Source: Symploca sp. SIO2E9
Lineage (GTDB): Bacteria; Cyanobacteriota; Cyanobacteriia; Cyanobacteriales; Coleofasciculaceae
DNA: 34,874 nt
NCBI GenBank assembly: GCA_010692645.1
Contig: JAAHGS010000056.1
Location: 1-34,874 of the forward strand
Reading direction: 5' to 3'
A model generated the notes under the pieces. That model was given only the letters and a program-made list of their open reading frames with translations. It ran no database searches and was not told the origin of the DNA. Shown in pieces: positions 24,409 to 32,900 of this stretch (position 1 is its first letter; each line of letters opens with the position of its first letter). The position numbers and the translations under genes are program-made.

Positions 24409-26520
24409 ATGACAAATCGCCTCGCTCAATCCCAAAGCCTTTACCTGCGCAAACACGCTGAAAACCCCATAGATTGGTGGCCTTGGTGCGATCAAGCCCT
24501 GGAAACTGCTAAAGCCAATAATCTACCGATTTTTCTTTCCATTGGATACTCCAGCTGCCACTGGTGTACAGTCATGGAAGGGGAAGCCTTTTCTGAGGCT
24601 GCCATTGCCGAGTACATGAACGCCAATTTTCTGCCCATCAAGGTAGATAGGGAAGAGCGACCAGAAATTGACAGTATTTACATGCAAGCATTGCAGATGA
24701 TGACTGGTCAAGGTGGCTGGCCCTTAAATATTTTCCTGACTCCTGGAGATTTAGTGCCTTTTTACGGTGGTACTTATTTTCCCATAGAACCTCGCTACGG
24801 ACGTCCTGGATTTTTGCAGTTACTAGAAGCAATTCGCCGCTTTTACGATGTAGAGAAGAGTAAGCTGCAAACTATCAAAGACGAGATTGTGGGACACTTA
24901 CAGCAAGCAGCAGCTCTAGCAGGGAAAGCTGAGTTGAGTGCCGAATTGCTTGAGCAGGGTATAGTTGCTAATACCCGCGCAGTCAGTGCCGTTAATCCAG
25001 GGCCGAGTTTTCCCATGATTCCCTACTGTACAGTTGCTCTGCGGGGTACTCGCTTTAATTTTGAATCCCAAGAGGATGCCCGCCAAGCCTGTATTCTGCG
25101 GGGATTAGATTTGGCAATGGGTGGTATTTATGATCATGTTGGTGGTGGCTTTCACCGCTACACCGTTGACGCCACTTGGACTGTACCGCACTTTGAGAAA
25201 ATGCTCTATGACAATGGGCAGATTGTTGAGTATCTAGCTGATTTATGGAGTACAGGTGTTACCGAAGCTGCTTTTAAAAGAGCAATCGACAAAACTGTCA
25301 GTTGGCTTAAGCGAGAAATGACTTCCCCTCAAGGTTTCTTTTACGCTGCCCAGGATGCTGATAACTTTATTGAGTCAACTGCTATTGAACCAGAGGAAGG
25401 GGCGTTTTATGTCTGGAACTATAGTCAATTGGAAGAATTACTCACTTCCTCAGAGTTGGCACAATTGAAACAGGAATTTACAATCACACCCGAGGGCAAC
25501 TTTGAAGGTAGCAATGTTTTACAGCGTCGCCACTCTCAACAATTGAGTGATATTTTAGAGGGAGCTTTAGCTAAATTATTCGAGGTTCGCTATGGTTGTA
25601 GTCCTGAGGTTTTAGCAACCTTTCCACCAGCACGGAATAATCAGGAGGCAAAAACTGGTAATTGGTCTGGTAGAATTCCGCCTGTAACTGATACGAAAAT
25701 GATTGTTGCCTGGAATAGCTTGATGATTTCTGGTTTGGCTAGGGCATACAGTGTTTTTAGTCAGCCAGAATATCTGGAACTGGCAATTAATGCTACTAAG
25801 TTTATTTTAGACAATCAATGGGTGCAGGGACGCTTTCACAGGCTCAATTATGATCCTGTAGAAGGAGATAATGGTATCGTTGGTAAACCATCAGTGCCTG
25901 CGCAGTCTGAAGATTACGCCCTGTTTATCAAAGCTCTGCTGGATTTGCATCAGGCTAGCCTGGGAATTGGAGAAAATTTTGCCCCATCGCTAAGTTATCA
26001 ATACTGTCTGGAGCAAGCAATCAAGGTGCAGCAAGAATTTGACGAACTGCTTTGGAGTTTGGAACTCGGAGGCTATTATAATGCTGTAGGCGACGACGCC
26101 AGTAGTCAATTATTAGTGCGGGAGCGTAGCTATGATGATAATGCCACTCCCTCTGCCAATGGAATAGCGATCGCTAATTTAGTACGTCTTACCTTACTTA
26201 CTGAAGATTTGCAATACCTAGACCGAGCCGAGCAATCACTACAAGCTTTTAGCAGTGTGATCAATAATTATCCTCAAATCTGTCCAAGCCTATTTACAGC
26301 TCTAGATTGGTACCGCAACTGTACTTTGGTTCGTTCTGAGACTGAGTGCATCAATTCTCTAATTAAGCAATACTTTCCTGCCAGTATCTATCAGTTAGAC
26401 CCCAATTTACCTGAGCAGACAGTAGGCTTGGTATGTCAGGCACTCCGTTGCCTCAAACCAGCCTCCTCTGTTAGCCAATTGTTAGAACAAGTCCAACAAA
26501 GCCAGATTAGAGCATCTTAA
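24409..26520 (+). CDS. DUF255/thioredoxin-domain protein (YyaL/spermatogenesis-associated protein 20 type)
   Basis: Protein of 703 residues. The N-terminal third is a thioredoxin-like DUF255 domain with the CHWC motif at 50-53 (GYSSCHWCTVM) and the conserved VDREERP and GGWPLNIFLTP. The remainder is an alpha/alpha-barrel-like region resembling sugar epimerases/glycosidases (HVGGGFHRYTVD, PHFEKMLYDNGQ, YDDNATPSANG). The family spans bacteria to animals without an agreed function; redox activity and carbohydrate binding have been proposed. Length and motifs are normal, so it looks functional. It is followed 92 bases later by the FTR variable chain on the same strand. Confidence 0.93.
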   Translation: MTNRLAQSQSLYLRKHAENPIDWWPWCDQALETAKANNLPIFLSIGYSSCHWCTVMEGEAFSEAAIAEYMNANFLPIKVDREERPEIDSIYMQALQMMTGQGGWPLNIFLTPGDLVPFYGGTYFPIEPRYGRPGFLQLLEAIRRFYDVEKSKLQTIKDEIVGHLQQAAALAGKAELSAELLEQGIVANTRAVSAVNPGPSFPMIPYCTVALRGTRFNFESQEDARQACILRGLDLAMGGIYDHVGGGFHRYTVDATWTVPHFEKMLYDNGQIVEYLADLWSTGVTEAAFKRAIDKTVSWLKREMTSPQGFFYAAQDADNFIESTAIEPEEGAFYVWNYSQLEELLTSSELAQLKQEFTITPEGNFEGSNVLQRRHSQQLSDILEGALAKLFEVRYGCSPEVLATFPPARNNQEAKTGNWSGRIPPVTDTKMIVAWNSLMISGLARAYSVFSQPEYLELAINATKFILDNQWVQGRFHRLNYDPVEGDNGIVGKPSVPAQSEDYALFIKALLDLHQASLGIGENFAPSLSYQYCLEQAIKVQQEFDELLWSLELGGYYNAVGDDASSQLLVRERSYDDNATPSANGIAIANLVRLTLLTEDLQYLDRAEQSLQAFSSVINNYPQICPSLFTALDWYRNCTLVRSETECINSLIKQYFPASIYQLDPNLPEQTVGLVCQALRCLKPASSVSQLLEQVQQSQIRAS

Positions 26521-26612
26521 TGTGTTCAAGCTGTGCAAAAATGTATAGAGCTGTCTGAGTATAGTTCCAGTTTAATTTAAGCTTTACACTATAGAGAACA
26601 AGAGCTTTATAT

Positions 26613-26834
26613 ATGAAAGTTGGCGATCGCGTCCGAGTAAAGGAGTCTGTAATTGTTTACCACTATCCTAAACATAAAAATCAGCCTTTTGACCTCCAAG
26701 GGCAAGAGGGAGAAGTTAGTGCGATTATCACTGAGTGGAAAGGCAGGCCAGTAAGTGCTAACTTGCCTATACAAGTAAAGTTTGAGAAAAAATTTCGCAC
26801 TCACTTCCGCGAAGACGAGCTAGAAATGTTGTAA
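26613..26834 (+). CDS. ftrV: Ferredoxin-thioredoxin reductase, variable chain
   Basis: Small subunit (73 residues) of ferredoxin:thioredoxin reductase, which passes photosynthetic electrons from ferredoxin to thioredoxins. The variable chain is an SH3-like barrel that stabilises the catalytic Fe-S subunit; typical are the opening KVGDRVRVKESV, the central GQEGEVSAI and the ending FREDELE. Length is normal. The catalytic chain is not in the window. A HIP1 site lies within the first codons. It converges with the YdcF-like gene; only 9 bases separate the stops. Confidence 0.93.
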   Translation: MKVGDRVRVKESVIVYHYPKHKNQPFDLQGQEGEVSAIITEWKGRPVSANLPIQVKFEKKFRTHFREDELEML

Positions 26835-26843
26835 CTCCTTTGT

Positions 26844-27635
26844 TCAAAGCCAACCTCTGAGGTAATAAACGAACATTCCCAAGTACTCTTTAAGAGACTT
26901 TGTCGTTTGTTGTAACTGCTCAGCATCTGGAAGCAAACTCAAAGCTGTAGCTTGAGGACTATTACTAAGTTCCTCCATCTCTTGTGATGTGACTAAAAAA
27001 TCTGTGGGTGCTGGTATGGCTTCAATGCCCTGACGCTGGAAAATTTTGAGTGCTCGCGGCATGTGCATTGCTGAGGTTACCAACAACACCCTGCTGATAC
27101 CTCGCTCCTGCAAAATTTGTCGCACATTAACGGCGTTTTGGTAGGTATTGAGGGACTTTGGCTCTTGCACAATTGCAGTGGGAGGTACACCAAAAAATTC
27201 CAGAAGTTGAGCCATATCCTCTGACTCGGAAGAACCCCCACCATACCAATCAATGCGCCCACCAGCTGGAATTACTAGAGGAGCCTTACCTTCACGGTAG
27301 AGTTTGGCACCATAAAGTACACGGTCCCCTTGTTCTTTCAAATCCACTGCTGGGCGCGGTGGCACAGCTGATTTAGTTGCGCCTCCTAAAATCACAATTG
27401 CTTCTGCTGTCGGTAATTCTGTCTGCCGAATGTGTTGTTGCTCTAACGATTGCACTAAGTGGTTTGCCACCCAACCATTACTACCGAGCAACAGCACAAT
27501 TAACGCCAAAGCTACTGGCAACGATATCCAGCGAGAGGGTTTCCATGACATTACTAAAGCCACAAGCAGAAGTATGCAAGCTATTCCCAGAGGGTAAAAA
27601 AATAGCGGCAGCAGCTTCGAGAGGAATAAAAACAT
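26844..27635 (-). CDS. YdcF/SanA-like DUF218 membrane protein
   Basis: Protein of 263 residues from the ATG at 27635 (a TTG four codons earlier is possible). Two transmembrane helices occupy about residues 1-60, followed by an extracytoplasmic DUF218 domain with AIVILGGAT, a YREGKAPLVIPAGG strand-turn, SLNTYQNAVN and RVLLVTSAMHMPRAL. Relatives include ElyC and SanA of Escherichia coli, linked to cell envelope integrity. The active chemistry of the family is not well defined. The ribosome binding site is weak. Confidence 0.85.
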   Translation of the reverse strand: MFLFLSKLLPLFFYPLGIACILLLVALVMSWKPSRWISLPVALALIVLLLGSNGWVANHLVQSLEQQHIRQTELPTAEAIVILGGATKSAVPPRPAVDLKEQGDRVLYGAKLYREGKAPLVIPAGGRIDWYGGGSSESEDMAQLLEFFGVPPTAIVQEPKSLNTYQNAVNVRQILQERGISRVLLVTSAMHMPRALKIFQRQGIEAIPAPTDFLVTSQEMEELSNSPQATALSLLPDAEQLQQTTKSLKEYLGMFVYYLRGWL

Positions 27636-27678
27636 GGAGTTTATCAAATTGACTTAGAAACACAAGGTAAGGATTCTT

Positions 27679-27722
27679 CTCCCCATCTCCCCATCCCCCC
27701 ATCCCCCCGAGCCATCCCCCCC
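27679..27722 (+). repeat. C-rich tandem repeat
   Basis: Repeats of CCCCATC with lengthening C-runs, similar in composition to the array at the right end of the window. It lies between two minus-strand genes. Confidence 0.75.
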
Positions 27723-27748
27723 TGCTTGAGAAGCCCTCCCTAACCATG

Positions 27749-28078
27749 TTACCTTTTTAACAAACTACTAAAAGTTGTTGCTAGACTTCTTGAACGTCTT
27801 AGCTTTCTGGCATCTCTCCTTCGTTTAGCTAAACGCAACCCACTCAATGAAGAAGATCTTTCCTCCTCCTGTTGCTCCTCAACTTGCTTTGAGGGAGCAG
27901 ATGCATCCTTGCTATTCCACCAGCTAACTATCCAGCCACCAGCTGCCCCCCCAATAGCACCAAGCAAAATACTTAATTCCACTGGATAGCCAAGAAATAA
28001 AAAGCTGAATAGAAAAAATAGCCAAAGCTGTAGGGCTGTGGCAAATCCTTCGGAGGAACTATCTTTGTTTGTTGCCAT
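27749..28078 (-). CDS. Small conserved-looking membrane protein of unknown function
   Basis: Protein of 109 residues that I do not recognise by family. Residues about 14-50 form two closely spaced hydrophobic segments (LWLFFLFSFLFLGYPVE, then ILLGAIGGAAGGWIVSWW) with a glycine-rich second helix. A cytoplasmic-type tail follows that is first acidic (VEEQQEEE) and then strongly basic (LRLAKRRRDARKLRRSRS). Such a tail could bind nucleic acid or anionic lipid. No operon partner is evident. Confidence 0.6.
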   Translation of the reverse strand: MATNKDSSSEGFATALQLWLFFLFSFLFLGYPVELSILLGAIGGAAGGWIVSWWNSKDASAPSKQVEEQQEEERSSSLSGLRLAKRRRDARKLRRSRSLATTFSSLLKR

Positions 28079-28259
28079 AATTGTGCATTCTATGATTTAA
28101 AGATGTCTTGATGATTTATTGTTTTTATATTACGCGGAGCTTTAGAGCTTGCCAATACTCGGTTCATGGTTCATAGGCCAATGAACAATCAAGAATGAAC
28201 TAAGTAGTCGGACATAAATAAATGGCTCTGTGTAAAGAATCATGAAATCCGTCAAAGTT

Positions 28260-28290
28260 ACCCTACACCCTACACCCTACACCCCACACC
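28260..28290 (+). repeat. ACCCTAC heptamer tandem repeat
   Basis: About four copies of ACCCTAC, the last one degenerate. It is one of several short tandem repeat tracts between genes in this window; the rest of 28079-28326 shows no gene. Confidence 0.75.
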
Positions 28291-28326
28291 CAACCTCAAC
28301 CAGCAAACTTTTTTTTGTCCAGGTAC

Positions 28327-29853
28327 TTATGAACCTACAAGCTTTGATTTCCACTCCTGAGTTGTATCCAAGCTAATCACTAGAGATTTTTCTGCATCTG
28401 TGAAGGCTTCAGCTGCTGCTTGTTGTTGCTCAATCAAATCTGCTGTAGCATCAGAGACATCGTTAGTGCGTGATAAAAGGCGATCGCGTAAAACTGATTC
28501 TGGGGCAATACAGTGGATAATTTGTACTGGCAACCGGTAGCTGTTGGCTTGGGCAATCACTTCTCCCCTCAAGGCAAGTTTGTCATATTTGGCGTCTAAA
28601 ATTACTGGGAAGCCAAGGTTTGCTAGTTTGATACCAAGTTCTAATAAGCGCTGATATGTCTTTTGAGTCATTGCTGGGGTGTAAAGTTCATCTCCACCCC
28701 GTTGTTCTAAGGAAATACCTGCTAAGTTTTTACGTAGGACATCTGAGCGCAGGTGAATTGCTCCTAGATATCGCGCTAGATACCTAGCTACTGTTGTTTT
28801 ACCAGAACCAGATAAACCTGAGGTTAACATCAAGCTTCCCTTTCTGGATTTGGTATACTCCCACGCTAGTCGGTAATAATCTGATGCTGTTGCTTGGGCT
28901 TCTTGCTTTGCCGCTTCTGGAATATTATGGTCATCTAGCAAAAAGGAATTCACCTTGGCTCGAACATAGGCCTGCCGACTCAAGTATAAGGGCAATACTT
29001 GCAAACCTTCCCAGTCTCCTGTTTGGTCTAAATAGGTATTTAAGAAGGCATTAGCTAGTTTTTTAGCACCCCTCGCCTCTAAATCCATGACTGTAAAGGC
29101 GACATCGTACATTACATCAACAAAGCGGAACTGTTGATTAAATTCAATGCGGTCAAATAGTTGAATTTTGTCATGCCAGAAGCAAATATTTCTCAGGTGC
29201 AAATCTCCATGACATTCTTTAATCCGGTTATTTTGAAGGCGTTGGGTTAATAATTCCTGGTTTTGAGCAAAGAATTTATCGGTATACTTTTTGGTTTCCT
29301 CATACTGCTGTTGAGTTTGAGGCCCACCGATGTACTTTTGTGTTTGCCAATAATTATTGTCAATTGCCTCACGAATTTGGGCAGGTTTCCCAAAGCTGCG
29401 GATGTAATCATTAGTTTGGGCTTGGGCATGGAAACGGGCAACTGTTAATCCCAATTCTTCCATATGGGATTCTTGGAGTTTGCCTTGTTCAAACATCTCA
29501 ATCAGCAGCGCTTCTTGGGGAAATTGGCGCATTTTGAGAGTATATTCTACAATCTGACCATTACCACCAAGGATAAAGTTATCGCCAGTTTGACTAATGG
29601 GCAAGACTTCCAGGTAAACTTCGGGGGCATTGGGCTTATTCATCTGTAGTTCTTGTAAGCAGAAATGCTGCCGAAGTTCCAAGGTTGAGAAGTCTAGGAA
29701 ACCCAGGTTAACTGGTTTTTTAATTTTGTAAACGTAATCCCCTGTGAGAAACACATAGGAAATGTGGGTTTGAATGAGTTCAATGGGTTCTTGAACCGGG
29801 TGAGGATAAAATCCCGGCTGTTTCATTTTATCAATTAGAAAGATTAAATCCAT
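28327..29853 (-). CDS. Fusion of aminoglycoside phosphotransferase-like kinase and P-loop kinase
   Basis: Bifunctional protein of 508 residues. The N-terminal two thirds have an APH/choline-kinase-like fold with the catalytic loop HGDLHLRN and the metal-binding DRIEFN about 20 residues later. The C-terminal third is a P-loop kinase with Walker A GLSGSGKTT (about 345-353), similar to gluconate kinase or zeta-type ATPases, plus an Arg-rich lid (LRDRLLSR). This two-domain arrangement is a known conserved family in bacteria, with unknown natural substrates. It is unlikely to be a resistance enzyme. An AGGGG motif precedes the chosen start by 10 bases; a later methionine (MKQPGFYPHP) is the alternative. 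Confidence 0.85.
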   Translation of the reverse strand: MDLIFLIDKMKQPGFYPHPVQEPIELIQTHISYVFLTGDYVYKIKKPVNLGFLDFSTLELRQHFCLQELQMNKPNAPEVYLEVLPISQTGDNFILGGNGQIVEYTLKMRQFPQEALLIEMFEQGKLQESHMEELGLTVARFHAQAQTNDYIRSFGKPAQIREAIDNNYWQTQKYIGGPQTQQQYEETKKYTDKFFAQNQELLTQRLQNNRIKECHGDLHLRNICFWHDKIQLFDRIEFNQQFRFVDVMYDVAFTVMDLEARGAKKLANAFLNTYLDQTGDWEGLQVLPLYLSRQAYVRAKVNSFLLDDHNIPEAAKQEAQATASDYYRLAWEYTKSRKGSLMLTSGLSGSGKTTVARYLARYLGAIHLRSDVLRKNLAGISLEQRGGDELYTPAMTQKTYQRLLELGIKLANLGFPVILDAKYDKLALRGEVIAQANSYRLPVQIIHCIAPESVLRDRLLSRTNDVSDATADLIEQQQAAAEAFTDAEKSLVISLDTTQEWKSKLVGS

Positions 29854-29872
29854 GAATTGAAATACCCCTTAC

Positions 29873-29965
29873 TTAAATAATAACAGGTATTTGCTCATCT
29901 GCTATATCTTCAAGCAGTAGTTGATGTCCTGGTTGAATTTTTAATTGTTTTAATTCTAAGAGCAT
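29873..29965 (-). pseudogene. Thirty-codon fragment resembling the start of an Uma2-family protein
   Basis: The frame reads LKQLKIQPGHQLLLEDI and stops after 30 codons. The pattern LxQxxIxPGQxLLLEDI resembles the N-terminus of the very common cyanobacterial Uma2 (DUF820) nuclease-like family, whose members have about 190 residues. If so, only the first tenth remains. It sits between the kinase fusion and the NACHT protein. Chance similarity is possible. Confidence 0.35.
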
Positions 29966-29971
29966 AATTGT

Positions 29972-32900
29972 TTATTTATTTTCTATAGTAAATTTTGCCA
30001 AAATTTCAAAGGCAAAGGCACTGGCATGGTGTGCCGCTTTCTCCTGATAGCCAGCAGCATCTGCATTGCTTTTACCATCAACTAAATCAGAGATTCCACG
30101 AATGATTAGTGCATTTATTTCTGGATTGGCACGAACAGCTTTGAGAATACCATGACTCTCCATCTCTACCGCTAGCGCGTCACCATAATTTAAACGCAGA
30201 AGCTCATAAACATCAGAATTAGTTGAAGCTAAAACTTTGTCGCCTGCGGCTATGGCTCCTGTGAAGGCACGAGGTTTGGGTTGTGGAATCGATTCTCTAA
30301 TTCTCTGTAACCAATCTTCTTTATTAGCTTCAGCTTTAGCTCTCTGTTCTAGACGATAACTTACAGTACTTACATTTGGTCTAGGCAGGAAAGTTTCCTC
30401 TACAACTTTGCCAGACTCATAGCCATAAACTTTCGTTGCTGCTACTACATCACCGAGGGAAACATCTTTGATTCCACCTGCTACCCCAACAAATAGTAAA
30501 ACATTGGGTTTAAAGTAGTCGATCGCTCTTTTGGTTTCTACTGCAGCTTCGGCATTGCCTGCACCGATTTGAACAATTCCTACTTGCCATGATTGATTGT
30601 TAGATAAGAAGTTTCCTCGTTGGTAAATAGTTCCCTCTGGATGTTCGTCTTCCTTAAGATTTATCAAGTGAGCGCGAACAGCCTTAAATTCAATAGGAAT
30701 AGCAGTGAGGATAACAGCACACGGCAAGTTATTATAGTTACTTATTTCCATTTTGAGTTTAGTTGGGTTGTAGTATTGGCAGCGTTCTTGTATAGTCTCA
30801 ATTGCTTCGATTGTGCGATCGAGTGTATCGCCATTATTAGCTGTAACAAATTTTTGATCTTCTAGAGCTGTAATTAGAGCCGTTATTGCTGCTTCTGTGC
30901 CGATTTTTCCCAGAGCTTCTGCCGCTCTCCTACGCACATTAAAGTCTTGGTCTTCAAGAGCACTAATGAGAGCCTTTATTGCGGCTTCGCTGCCGATTTT
31001 TCCCAGAGCATATGCCGCTATACTCCGCACATTATAGTCTTGGTCTTCAAGAGTACTAATGAGAGCATCAATTGCGGCTTCGCTGCCGATTTCTCCCAGA
31101 GTATATGCCGCTCTCCTACGCACATTATAGTCTTGGTCTTCAAGAGTACTAATGAGAGCATCAATTGCGGCTTCGCTGCCGACTTTTCCCAGAGCATATG
31201 CCGCTCTCCTACGCACATTATAGTCTTGGTCTTCAAGAGTACTAATGAGAGCATCAATTGCGGCTTCGCTGCCGACTTTTCCCAGAACATCTGCCGCACT
31301 CATACGCACATTATAGTCTTGGTCTTCAAGAGCACTAATGAGAGCATCAATTGCGGCTTCGCTGCCGATTTCTCCCAGAGCTTCTGCCGCTTTCCTACGC
31401 AGATAAGAGTCTTGGTCTTCAAGAGTACTAATGAGAGCATCAATTGCGGCTTGGCTGCCGATTTTTCTCAGAGCATCTGCCGCACTCCTACGCACATCAG
31501 AGTCTTGGTCTTCAAGAGTACTAATGAGAGCATCAATTGCGGCTTGGCTGCCGATTTTTCTCAGAGCATCTGCCGCACTCCTACGCACATCAGAGTCTTG
31601 GTCTTCAAGAGCACTAATGAGAGCATCAATTGCGGCTTCGCTGCCGATTTCTCCCAGAGCTTCTGCCGCACTCATACGCACATTATAGTCTTGGTCTTCA
31701 AGAGCACTAATGAGAGCATCAATTGCGGCTTCGCTGCCGATTTCTCCCAGAGCTTCTGCCGCTCTCCAACGCACATAATAGTCTTGGTCTTCAAGAGTAC
31801 TAATGAGAGCATCAATTGCGGCTTCGCTGCCGATTTTTCCCAGAGCTTCTGCCGCTATACTACGCACATTATAGTCTTGGTCTTCAAGAGCACTAATGAG
31901 AGCATCAATTGCCGCTTCAGTGCCGATTTCTCCCAGAGCATCTGCCGCACTCCTACGCACATCAGAGTCTTGCTCTTCAAGAGCACTAATGAGAGCCTTT
32001 ATTGCCGCTTCAGTGCCGATTTCTCCCAGAGCATCTGCCGCACTCCTACGCACATCAGAGTCTTGCTCTTCAATAGCACTAATGAGAGCCTTTATTGCCG
32101 CTTCACTGCCGATATTTACCAGAGCATCTGCCGCACTCATACGCAGATAAGAGTCTTGCTCTTCAAGAACACTAATGAGAGCATCAATTGCGGCTTGGCT
32201 GCCGATATTTCCCAGAGCATCTGCCGCTCTCACACGCACATCAGAGTCTTGGTCTTCAAGAGCACTAATGAGAGCATCAATTGCCGCTTCAGTGCCGATT
32301 TCTCCCAGAGCATCTGCCGCACTCCCACGCAGATAAGAGTCTTGGTCTTCAAGAGTACTAATCAGAGCCTTTATTGCCGCTTCACTGCCGATTTTTCCCA
32401 GAGCATATGCCGCTCTCCAACGCACAGAAAAGTCTTGCTCTTCAAGAGCACTAATCAGAGCAGGAATTGCTGCTTGGCTGCCGATTTTTCCCAGAGTATA
32501 TGCTGCTCTTTCACGCACATCAGAGTCTTGCTCTTCAATAGCACTAATGAGAAAAGAAATAGCTCCCTCAGATTTTGTTAACCCCAAAAGCTTGATTTTG
32601 AATAACTGAGGAATTTCTAACCAAGCAACTAAACTCACTGTTTGCTCTTGCCACTTGGCTTTAACAGCCCCCGCCAACCTCGCTCCTAACAACAAATCCA
32701 CCTCTAAAGCTAACTGCACCACTCGCACTGCCTGCGCCTGGTTATCCACCAACTCCAGCATCAGTACCAGAGGTTCTGTCCATTTGAGATAATTCAGATA
32801 TTCTCGCTTCAACTCCTCATCACTGAGACTCGATTCCTCATCACTGAGACTCGATAACAGCTTCAGCAGACTTTCTGCCGTGTAATATTCCTGAATCAGT

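Noticed and set aside
28260-28290. CRISPR-like or telomere-like repeat
   Set aside because: The repeats are contiguous heptamers without spacers, so this is simple tandem DNA. No CRISPR array was seen in the window.
28327-29853. Aminoglycoside resistance gene
   Set aside because: The APH-like domain is fused to a P-loop kinase in a widespread housekeeping-type family; nothing indicates antibiotic resistance.
30947-32581. 544-codon plus-strand frame with repeated FKSTNESINCGF units
   Set aside because: It is the exact antisense shadow of the HEAT repeats; its periodicity comes from the 93-bp units and the minus-strand protein has clear domains.
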